This document shows positions 1 to 6,427 of a stretch of 18,669 nt of DNA, piece after piece. The stretch is from NCBI GenBank assembly GCA_038148435.1, contig JAYQVM010000030.1, positions 1 through 18,669 of the forward strand. Direction: 5' to 3'. This stretch comes from UBA5109 sp038148435. GTDB lineage: Bacteria > Pseudomonadota > Gammaproteobacteria > Pseudomonadales > Pseudohongiellaceae. Below the pieces are notes generated by a model. The model had not been told where the DNA came from. It saw only the letters and a list, made by a program, of their open reading frames with translations, and did no database searches. The position numbers were made by a program, and so were the translations under genes. Position 1 is the stretch's first letter, and each line of letters begins with the position of its first letter.

Positions 1-1
1 C

Positions 2-502
2 GATGAAGATGCCCAGTCCATCTTATTGTGCCCGGATGATGAATACATTGCGGCTGTGGAAAGCAGTATGCAGACCTTGCTGCCCCAAATGGAGCGCCAG
101 GAAATCATCAAGGCTTCGCTGGAAGCGCGGGGCCTGCTGATTAAAACCCGTGATCTGGAGGAAGCTGCTGAGGTATCCAACCGGATAGCACCTGAGCATC
201 TGGAACTTTCCCTAGAAAATCCGCAAACACTGTTATCGCAGATTAAGCATGCCGGTGCTATTTTCCTAGGATCCTACACCTCGGAGGCACTGGGTGATTA
301 CTGTGCCGGTCCGAGCCATGTATTGCCAACCTCAGGAACGGCCCGTTTTTCATCGGCGCTGGGTGTTTATGATTTTCAGAAACGCTCATCTATCATACAG
401 TGTTCGGCTGAGGCTGCTTCTCGCCTGGCGGATACAGCATCGAAACTTGCCCGTTCAGAAGGTCTGACGGCGCATGCCCGCTCAGCCGAGTACCGCAAAT
501 AA
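2..502 (+). CDS. hisD: Histidinol dehydrogenase, C-terminal part (5' truncated by window edge)
   Basis: Catalyses the last two steps of histidine biosynthesis, the NAD-dependent oxidation of histidinol to histidinal and then histidine, in the cytoplasm. The frame is open from base 2, so the gene begins outside the window; about 166 of the usual 430 or so residues are present. Family motifs are clear: APEHLEL, carrying the conserved Glu-His pair; GDYCAGPSHVLPT, the metal and substrate region; DFQKR; and the C-terminal LTAHARSA with the conserved His. It stops at TAA and converges on the degS-like gene with 42 bases between the stops. In Pseudomonas-like genomes hisC usually follows hisD; here it does not. 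Function is near certain from the motifs. Confidence 0.96.
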   Translation, partial: DEDAQSILLCPDDEYIAAVESSMQTLLPQMERQEIIKASLEARGLLIKTRDLEEAAEVSNRIAPEHLELSLENPQTLLSQIKHAGAIFLGSYTSEALGDYCAGPSHVLPTSGTARFSSALGVYDFQKRSSIIQCSAEAASRLADTASKLARSEGLTAHARSAEYRK

Positions 503-544
503 AATCCAGCACTCATCTTTCCTCGAGTAGTCGGCAACTTGCCA

Positions 545-1714
545 TTACTGAATAGTGAACAGCACAAAAGGTTCACCGATACCCAGGGTGACAGGAATTT
601 TCATTTGGCTGCGTTCACGAAAAATTTCTATTTCGACGACTTCACCGGCGCCCAGACTGCTGATGCTTTCGATGGCTTCAAACAGTTCGTCTTCGTTGGA
701 TAGAGTGCCGATTTTCTGTTGGTTGAAGCCGGTTATGATATCGCCGGCCCGAATGCCAGCCTGTTGCGCCGGGCCGTCCTCAACCAGCGACATAACACGC
801 AGACCCCGAATACGTTGTCCATACAGTAAGAGTCCTTCATTGGCCGAGAAATATTCGATATCTGACACGCCAAGATAGCCGCCGGGGCCGCTTTCATAAT
901 AATAATTTAGTAGCAGTGAAATCATGCTGGCATGTGAAGCAAAGCCAATGCCTTCTGAACCGCCGGACTCTGAAAGAATATTTGAATTGATGCCGATCAA
1001 CCTGCCATCCGCATCAATCAGGGCGCCACCGGAATAGCCCGGGTTGATGGCAGCATCAGTCTGGATGAGATGCGCATTTTCTGTCTGGTAAAGGGCACTG
1101 ATTATCCCCAGAGAGGCTGAAAGACCGATGTTTCTCGGATTACCCAGGGCTACAACCAGATCGCCGACTGCCTGATCAGGCAGAGTATAAGGTTCCACAT
1201 GGGCGATATTGGGGCTATCAATTTTCAAGAGTGCAAGGTCGCTGGTTTCATCATATAAAAGAGGTCTTGCATTGACTGTCCTGCCGTCATATAGCTTGGC
1301 AGTAATGGTCTCAGGGAAATTGACCACACCAGTCTCGGGACTGACAAAAATATGATAACTGGTCACCAGGAAACCATCATCGGTTATGATCACACCAGAA
1401 CCAAGGCTATTGTTCTCGTTCAGGTCGGTAATCTGCATTCTGGCCAGGCTACTCAGGGAATTACTGAAGTCCTGTGCATTTTCAGATTCGGCCAGCACCT
1501 GTTGCAGATTAATCGTGACAACGGCAGGCATCACTTTTTGGATAGCATCATTAAAAGAGCGCGGGAAGCTTGCCTGCAGGGCGCTGCCAGGCGGCGTGGG
1601 TTGGGCCTCTGTCAAGAACAACATCTCGGCCATCCTGGGCAACTGAAGGATTATCAGTGCAAACACTAGTCCTGAAAGTGCCGGCCAGAATATATAATTG
1701 AAAACTTTATTCAT
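545..1714 (-). CDS. degS: Membrane-anchored DegS/AlgW-type serine protease with PDZ domain
   Basis: Probable regulatory protease of the envelope-stress pathway. DegS/AlgW senses misfolded outer-membrane proteins through its PDZ domain and cleaves the anti-sigma factor RseA/MucA. The 389-residue protein (E. coli DegS has 355) has a short cytoplasmic N-terminus, one membrane segment (about 7-25), a trypsin-like domain (about 50-270) and one C-terminal PDZ domain (about 280-380). The triad reads His121 (SYHIF), Asp159 (SDLALL) and Ser228 (NPGYSGG). The usual GNSGG is GYSGG here, which is unusual. I chose the ATG at 1714 rather than the TTG one codon upstream because GAGG sits 8 bases before the ATG. 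An extra segment of about 20-30 residues between the membrane anchor and the protease core (LAESENAQDFSN region) adds length. The gene is divergent from the Nif3 operon. degS and algW cannot be separated by sequence alone. Confidence 0.9.
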   Translation of the reverse strand: MNKVFNYIFWPALSGLVFALIILQLPRMAEMLFLTEAQPTPPGSALQASFPRSFNDAIQKVMPAVVTINLQQVLAESENAQDFSNSLSSLARMQITDLNENNSLGSGVIITDDGFLVTSYHIFVSPETGVVNFPETITAKLYDGRTVNARPLLYDETSDLALLKIDSPNIAHVEPYTLPDQAVGDLVVALGNPRNIGLSASLGIISALYQTENAHLIQTDAAINPGYSGGALIDADGRLIGINSNILSESGGSEGIGFASHASMISLLLNYYYESGPGGYLGVSDIEYFSANEGLLLYGQRIRGLRVMSLVEDGPAQQAGIRAGDIITGFNQQKIGTLSNEDELFEAIESISSLGAGEVVEIEIFRERSQMKIPVTLGIGEPFVLFTIQ

Positions 1715-1762
1715 CAAAGGCCCTCTTTATTGGGGCATCGGATATTTGCTCTTGCTTGAATT

Positions 1763-1771
1763 TGTTATAAT
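1763..1771 (+). promoter_or_regulatory. Extended -10 promoter for the Nif3-yciH-DUF1244 operon
   Basis: TGT followed by a perfect TATAAT (1766-1771) forms an extended -10 element in the 115-base gap between the divergent degS-like gene and the Nif3 gene. The -35 region is poor (TATTTG at 1743-1748, 17-base spacer), as extended -10 promoters tolerate. A start near 1778 would give a leader of about 50 bases. This is a pattern call only. Confidence 0.55.
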
Positions 1772-1829
1772 GTGAGGTTGCGAGTATACAGTAATTAAAT
1801 AAAGCACACACTTTGCTGTCAGGGACAAG

Positions 1830-2591
1830 ATGTCAGTTGAACTGGAAACATTGGTCGCAGCAAGCGATTCTTTATTGAGTCCGGATGATTACCGGGATTA
1901 CTGTCCCAATGGTTTGCAAATTGAAGGCAGACAACAGGTAAATAAAATCGTCAGCGGTGTGACGGCTAGTCAGGCTCTGATTGAAGCCGCGATAAAGACA
2001 AAGGCAGACCTGGTCCTGGTGCATCATGGTTATTTTTGGCAGGGTGAACCGGCTGAAATTCTCGGGGTAAAGAAAAAACGAATAAAAGCCCTGCTGGAGA
2101 ATGATATCAGTTTGCTGGCATACCACTTACCGTTAGATGCACATCCAAAACTCGGCAACAATGCACAGTTGGGGAAACTGCTGGGTTTTGTCATGCAGCG
2201 AGATTTGTTCCCCCGCCAGAAAAGCAAAGTCGGCGTCTGTGGTGAGATTACGGAACCCTGCGATGCCGTCACACTGCTTGCCAGGTTGGACAATAAATTA
2301 AAACGCAAGCCTTTTCATGTGCCCGGTAAGGCTAAAGTCATCAAACGTATTGCCTGGTGCACCGGCTCGGCGCAGCACTATATCGAACAGGCTTTTGCCG
2401 CCGGTGCCGATGCCTATCTGAGTGGTGAAATATCAGAACAGACGGTTCATTTTGCAAGGGAGTCTGGCATTCACTACTTTGCAGCGGGACATCATGCTAC
2501 CGAACGTTATGGGGTGAAGGCGCTGGGCAGTTATCTGGCTGAATCCTTTGGAATAGAACATCAGTTTATTGATATTGATAATCCGGTATGA
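1830..2591 (+). CDS. Nif3-like dinuclear metal centre protein (YbgI family)
   Basis: Member of the Nif3/YbgI/DUF34 family, proteins that assemble into hexameric rings with two metal ions per subunit. The biochemical role is unsettled; databases often label it GTP cyclohydrolase 1 type 2 homologue. The 253 residues match the usual bacterial length (E. coli YbgI 247). Metal-ligand motifs are visible: HHG at 65-67, YHLPLDAH at 98-105 and GHHATER at 220-226, with His221, His222 and Glu225. NGLQIEG near residue 27 is a family signature. AGGGAC lies just before the ATG. It is the first gene of a small operon and its last codons overlap yciH by four bases (ATGA), implying translational coupling. Identity is secure; function is not. 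Confidence 0.93.
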   Translation: MSVELETLVAASDSLLSPDDYRDYCPNGLQIEGRQQVNKIVSGVTASQALIEAAIKTKADLVLVHHGYFWQGEPAEILGVKKKRIKALLENDISLLAYHLPLDAHPKLGNNAQLGKLLGFVMQRDLFPRQKSKVGVCGEITEPCDAVTLLARLDNKLKRKPFHVPGKAKVIKRIAWCTGSAQHYIEQAFAAGADAYLSGEISEQTVHFARESGIHYFAAGHHATERYGVKALGSYLAESFGIEHQFIDIDNPV

Positions 2592-2947
2592 GCACCTACA
2601 GTAGGCGGGTCTATTCAAGTGAAATGGGTAACATTTGCCTGCAGTGTGGCAAAATATTCAAGGTCTGTCGTTGTCAGTCAGGCTCAGTAGATTCACGCTT
2701 GAGCAGTGGGAAAAAAATCAAAGTATCCAGGGAAAGCAAAGGCCGTAAAGGTAGCGGTGTTACCTTGATCAGTGGGCTATCGCTGAATGAAACTGAATTG
2801 AAAAAGCTGGCCAGTTCCTTCAAGCAGCTTTGCGGTTCCGGTGGAGCAGTCAAGCAAGGAGTGATTGAGATTCAGGGAGAGCATCGGGATACACTGCTAA
2901 AGGAATTAACACGTCTTGGCTATCAGGCTTTCAAAGCTGGAGGCTAG
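2588..2947 (+). CDS. yciH: SUI1/eIF1-like translation factor YciH with N-terminal cysteine cluster
   Basis: Bacterial relative of eIF1 (SUI1 domain), which in E. coli can influence initiation-codon and initiator-tRNA selection. The 119-residue protein has the SUI1 core at about 52-119: GRKGSGVTLISGL, then the GSGGAVK loop and the VIEIQG strand, ending in KAGG. The N-terminus opens with RVYSSE as in E. coli YciH. It then carries four cysteines, C17-x2-C20-x6-C27-x-C29, resembling a small zinc knuckle that E. coli YciH lacks but that I recall in other gammaproteobacterial members. The ATG overlaps the Nif3 stop as ATGA. An internal Met13 is a possible alternative start but would lose the RVYSSE signature. 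Confidence 0.92.
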   Translation: MSTYSRRVYSSEMGNICLQCGKIFKVCRCQSGSVDSRLSSGKKIKVSRESKGRKGSGVTLISGLSLNETELKKLASSFKQLCGSGGAVKQGVIEIQGEHRDTLLKELTRLGYQAFKAGG

Positions 2948-2977
2948 GCACTATTCAATCTAGAAGGGAGTAACAAT

Positions 2978-3229
2978 ATGGCGAACAGTTCTGATACGCA
3001 AAGGGACATTGAAGCAGCCGTTTTCAGGCGTCTGGTCGAACATCTGGATTCGCGCAAGGATGCCCAGAATATTGATCTGATGAACTTGGCGGGTTTTTGT
3101 CGCAACTGTCTGTCCAAGTGGTATGTGGCAGCGGCGAACGAACGCGGTAACGATATTGACTACGAAGAAGCTAGAGAATTGATCTATGGCATGCCTTATT
3201 CAGAATGGAAAGCGAAGTACCAGCTTTAG
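2978..3229 (+). CDS. DUF1244 family small protein
   Basis: An 83-residue protein of the DUF1244 family, widespread in proteobacteria and of unknown function. Family hallmarks are NIDLMNLAGFCRNCLSKWY (about 31-49), with a CxxC pair at Cys41 and Cys44, and the C-terminal YGMPYSEWKAKYQ. The CxxC and compact size suggest metal or redox chemistry, but that is inference. A good ribosome-binding site (AAGGGAG) stands 8 bases before the ATG. It is third in the Nif3-yciH operon, 30 bases after yciH, and a hairpin follows its stop. No signal peptide or membrane segment is seen, so it is probably cytoplasmic. Confidence 0.9.
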   Translation: MANSSDTQRDIEAAVFRRLVEHLDSRKDAQNIDLMNLAGFCRNCLSKWYVAAANERGNDIDYEEARELIYGMPYSEWKAKYQL

Positions 3230-3238
3230 GCAAGTGAA

Positions 3239-3256
3239 GAACAGAAGTGTCTGTTC
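3239..3256 (+). terminator. Hairpin after the DUF1244 gene, possible 3' end
   Basis: GAACAGA and TCTGTTC form a perfect 7-base stem with a 4-base loop, starting 9 bases after the DUF1244 stop. No T tract follows on the plus strand, so it is a weak candidate for an intrinsic terminator. It could instead stabilise or process the transcript end. Confidence 0.3.
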
Positions 3257-3320
3257 GAAAAATACAAGCCATCATGAGAGCTATGCCATTCAGATTACTC
3301 TGGGTAAATAGACTGTTCTA

Positions 3321-3349
3321 TTGATTATCAGCTCTCAGTAGTTTAATTT
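3321..3349 (+). promoter_or_regulatory. Candidate sigma70 promoter for the TonB-dependent receptor
   Basis: TTGATT (3321-3326), a 17-base spacer and TAATTT (3344-3349) form a plausible promoter 73 bases before the receptor start. Downstream, AATGATAAT at 3374-3382 matches the central nine bases of the Fur-box consensus, but its flanks do not match. The rest of the 193-base gap shows no riboswitch consensus that I recognise; in particular I see no cobalamin-box-like sequence. Confidence 0.35.
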
Positions 3350-3422
3350 TGCCCGACTTAAATCAAGCTGCCGAATGATAATAGCAGTGTAAAATATTTT
3401 GAAAAACAGCAGGAGCATCCAC

Positions 3423-5501
3423 ATGCAAGTATCAGGAGCCAAAGTCTCATCATTAAGTCTGGCTATTGGCCTGCTCTGTGCCAGCTTACAGGTCAGTGCG
3501 CAGACCAATACCATCGAATCCATTATCGTGACAGCAGATCGGGATGAAAACCAGCTGCGCGAAATTCCTGCCAGTGTCTATTCACTTGATTCAGAATTGC
3601 TCGATGAAGTGGTGCCGGTGCATATTGAGGAAGTACTGCGCGCTGTGCCGGGTGTGGTTTTTAACCGTGGTAATGGACAGGAAACCCTGTTGGGCATCCG
3701 CTCCCCGGTACTGACGGGTGCAGGGAGTTGTGGAGCCTTTCAGACTGCCCAGGATGGCATCCCCCTGCGTGGTGCTGGTTTCTGTAATGTGAACCAGCTT
3801 TTTGAATCGAATTTTGCCCAGGCTTCGGGTGTTGAAGTAATTCGTGGTCCTGGCAGTATTTTATATGGCGTGAATGCGCTGCATGGGGCCATCAATATCA
3901 TTAGCCCGACACTGGGAGAACCGGGTGGTGATATCTCCATTGACCAGGGTCCGCATGATTATGCCCGCTTTAACTTTGGCTATAACGCCAACCAGGGGCA
4001 GCATGATTACGGCATCTTTTTCAATGGCGATAAAGATGGTGGCTACAAGGATGATTCTGGATTCGGTCAGCAGAAACTCAATCTGTCGCACCGCTACCAG
4101 GGTGATGTCACCGTAACCACGGTATTTGCTGCCACCAACCTGAATCAGGAAACGGCAGGTTATGTGTCAGGAACCGATGCCTATAAAGATGACAGCCTGA
4201 AAAAAACTAACGGTGATCCCAATGCTTTCCGTGATGCCAGCAGTGTCCGATTGCACAGCCGCATTGAAGGCCAGACAGACAGTGGTGCCAACTGGATGCT
4301 GACGCCCTATTTCAGGGACACTGACATGACTTTTCTGATGCATTTTTTGCCGGGTACGCCGCTGGAGGAAAACGGCCATACTTCCATCGGCCTGCAAAGT
4401 TCGTATAGTACTGCACTGACCAGTGACATGCTGGGCATGGCAGGTGTAGACCTCGAGTTCAGTAACGGCTACCTGAAGCAAAGCCAGGAAGGTGGATTTG
4501 GCTCTTTCCCGGCGGGGCAGCAATATGATTTTGAAGTGGATGCCCAGCTCATCTCACCCTATGCGCAGATCAAGTTTCAACCCAGTGAACGCAACCAGTT
4601 AAACCTGGGGCTGCGTCTCGAATTTCTGGAATATGACTATGACAATCGGATGATCGATGGCAATACAGCGGCAGACGGCACCACATGTGTGTCATCGGCA
4701 TTTAACCCAGCAGGGACTTGCCGCTATAGTCGTCCTTCGGATCGCAGTGATGATTTCCAGAATGCCTCGATTCAGGCTGGCTGGATACACAATTTTGATG
4801 AGCTGCAACAGCTTTATGTCAATATCGGCCATGCTTTTAGGGCACCGCAGGCCACTGAGTTGTACCGCCTGCAAGTTGATCAGACGATAGCTGATCTGGA
4901 CTCCGAAGAAATTGATAATATCGAAGTCGGCTATCGTGCCACGCGTGACAATGTTTCCTATACTGTTGCGGCCTACTGGATGCAGAAAGACAATGTGATT
5001 TTTCAGGACAGTGCCCGAAATAATGTCAGCGGTGGTGAAACCGAGCACAAAGGTATTGAATTGAATTCACTGATTGCCCTGAGCGATTCCTTTGATCTCA
5101 ATATTGTGGCCAGTTACGCGAAACATACCTATGAAGGCAACATTGCGCCTCTGGGTGTCACGGTTTCCATTGATGGTAATGACATGGATACAGCACCCGA
5201 ATTGACCGGCAATGTACGCTTGAGTTGGCAGATCAGTGCGGATAACCGTGCTTCGCTGGAATGGGTGCACATGGATGATTATTACACCAATGAAACCAAT
5301 ACCAACCGTTATGAGGGGCATGATCTGGTGAACCTGCGTTATCAGTATACGACGCCGGACAGCTGGTATTTTTCTGCCAGAATCACCAACCTGCTTGATA
5401 CGGATTATGCAGAGCGCGCCGATTACAGTACCTTTGGCGGCGATCGATATTTTATTGGCGAACCGGCTTCACTGTATTTGACGCTGGGCATGCAGTTCTA
5501 G
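3423..5501 (+). CDS. TonB-dependent outer-membrane receptor, substrate unknown
   Basis: A 692-residue gated outer-membrane channel for energised uptake of a scarce ligand such as a siderophore, haem, cobalamin or an organic compound. I chose the ATG at 3423 (AGGAG 7 bases upstream) over an upstream TTG because it gives a clean signal peptide, residues 1-26, cleaved after QVSA. IESIIVTA (31-38) fits a TonB box. The plug domain covers about 40-165, with LRAVPGVVF, VEVIRGPGSILYG and GAINIIS. The beta barrel follows and ends in the outer-membrane sorting residue Phe (LTLGMQF). Cys103 and Cys121 in the plug may form a disulfide. The gene stands alone, without TonB, ABC-transporter or regulator neighbours, so the ligand cannot be inferred. 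A strong terminator follows. Confidence 0.93.
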   Translation: MQVSGAKVSSLSLAIGLLCASLQVSAQTNTIESIIVTADRDENQLREIPASVYSLDSELLDEVVPVHIEEVLRAVPGVVFNRGNGQETLLGIRSPVLTGAGSCGAFQTAQDGIPLRGAGFCNVNQLFESNFAQASGVEVIRGPGSILYGVNALHGAINIISPTLGEPGGDISIDQGPHDYARFNFGYNANQGQHDYGIFFNGDKDGGYKDDSGFGQQKLNLSHRYQGDVTVTTVFAATNLNQETAGYVSGTDAYKDDSLKKTNGDPNAFRDASSVRLHSRIEGQTDSGANWMLTPYFRDTDMTFLMHFLPGTPLEENGHTSIGLQSSYSTALTSDMLGMAGVDLEFSNGYLKQSQEGGFGSFPAGQQYDFEVDAQLISPYAQIKFQPSERNQLNLGLRLEFLEYDYDNRMIDGNTAADGTTCVSSAFNPAGTCRYSRPSDRSDDFQNASIQAGWIHNFDELQQLYVNIGHAFRAPQATELYRLQVDQTIADLDSEEIDNIEVGYRATRDNVSYTVAAYWMQKDNVIFQDSARNNVSGGETEHKGIELNSLIALSDSFDLNIVASYAKHTYEGNIAPLGVTVSIDGNDMDTAPELTGNVRLSWQISADNRASLEWVHMDDYYTNETNTNRYEGHDLVNLRYQYTTPDSWYFSARITNLLDTDYAERADYSTFGGDRYFIGEPASLYLTLGMQF

Positions 5502-5522
5502 TATCTCTCAGTCAGGGATGAT

Positions 5523-5552
5523 AAAAAGAGGGCCAATGGCCCTCTTTTTTTT
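5523..5552 (+). terminator. Strong intrinsic terminator after the TonB-dependent receptor
   Basis: A perfect 12-base stem (5523-5534 with 5538-5549, core AGAGGGCC/GGCCCTCT), a 3-base AAT loop and eight T residues (5545-5552). The A run on the 5' side could let it work in both directions. It ends only 11 bases before the start codon of the next gene. Confidence 0.9.
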
Positions 5553-5563
5553 GGAACTCTTTC

Positions 5564-6427
5564 ATGTATCAGGGCATTGTTGAAGCCATCAGCCAGCATC
5601 TGAAGCAGCCTCTGAGCATTATCGATGCCCAGCCCATTGCCGGGGGGAGTATCAACCAAGTGACGCGCATTACCCTGGACAACCAGTCGCAGTACCTACT
5701 GAAAACCCAGTCAGGCAGAGTAGCAAAAAATACCTTCCAGATTGAGTATGAAAGCCTGGCCCTGTTATCAGCGGCTCAAGCTGTGCGAGTTCCGCAGGCA
5801 CTGGTTGTTGATCAGAACTTTTTGGTGTTGGAATATATCCAGCCTGGCACCAGAGCAGCAGACTGGGAAGAAAGCCTGGGCCGGCAGCTGGCGATGCTGC
5901 ATAAAAACACTAGTCGTAAAGGTTTTGGCTTTTACTGTAACAACTATCTTGGGACCACTGTCCAGTTGAATGACTGGCAGTCCTGCTGGCTAGATTTCTG
6001 GCGTGAACAGCGACTGGGTAAGCAATTGCAGCTCTATGCCGAACGGGCAGGAAAGGATGCCCTGATGGTGAAGGGGGAGAAGTTGATGCACGCCCTGGAT
6101 AAATTACTGGCAGATGTGCAGGAACCGGCTGTGCTCCTGCACGGGGATCTTTGGTCCGGCAATGCCATGGCTGATCAGCAGGGTCAGCCGGTGATATTCG
6201 ATCCAGCCTCTTACTACGGTCAACGGGAAGCTGAGTTTGGCATCATGCGTCTGTTTGGAGGCTTTGGCCGGCGTTGCGAAGCAGCCTATCAGGAAATCTG
6301 GCCCTTTGAGGCAGGTTATGAGGAGCGGTTCCGGCTTTACCAGCTATACCATGAACTCAATCATCTAAACCTTTTTGGGGCTAGCTATTATGCTGCCTGC
6401 ATGGCCTCCATGGATGCCTTACTCTAG
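5564..6427 (+). CDS. Fructosamine/ketosamine-3-kinase family protein
   Basis: Likely phosphorylates sugar adducts on proteins or amines (ketosamines) at the 3-hydroxyl so that they fall off, a deglycation repair activity in the cytoplasm. E. coli YniA is a homologue. The 287 residues match the family. The fold is the aminoglycoside-kinase type: a glycine-rich loop (AGGSINQV, 26-33), the ATP-contacting lysine in YLLKT (Lys47), catalytic HGDLWSGN (193-200, Asp195 and Asn200), the metal-binding IFDPASYYG (Asp213) and the family signature REAEFGIMRLFGGF. The glycine-loop cysteine described in eukaryotic members is Ser here. The start lies 11 bases after a terminator T tract, with only weak Shine-Dalgarno pairing. 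The stop codon shares the palindrome CTAG with the stop of the convergent cysNC. Confidence 0.9.
   Translation: MYQGIVEAISQHLKQPLSIIDAQPIAGGSINQVTRITLDNQSQYLLKTQSGRVAKNTFQIEYESLALLSAAQAVRVPQALVVDQNFLVLEYIQPGTRAADWEESLGRQLAMLHKNTSRKGFGFYCNNYLGTTVQLNDWQSCWLDFWREQRLGKQLQLYAERAGKDALMVKGEKLMHALDKLLADVQEPAVLLHGDLWSGNAMADQQGQPVIFDPASYYGQREAEFGIMRLFGGFGRRCEAAYQEIWPFEAGYEERFRLYQLYHELNHLNLFGASYYAACMASMDALL

Noticed and set aside
502..545. Terminator between hisD and the degS-like gene
   Set aside because: Only a short GGCAA/TTGCC repeat with almost no loop and no T tract is present.
4167..5321. Several minus-strand frames of 84-118 codons within the TonB-dependent receptor
   Set aside because: All are antisense to a well-conserved coding frame and show no recognisable domains or ribosome-binding sites.
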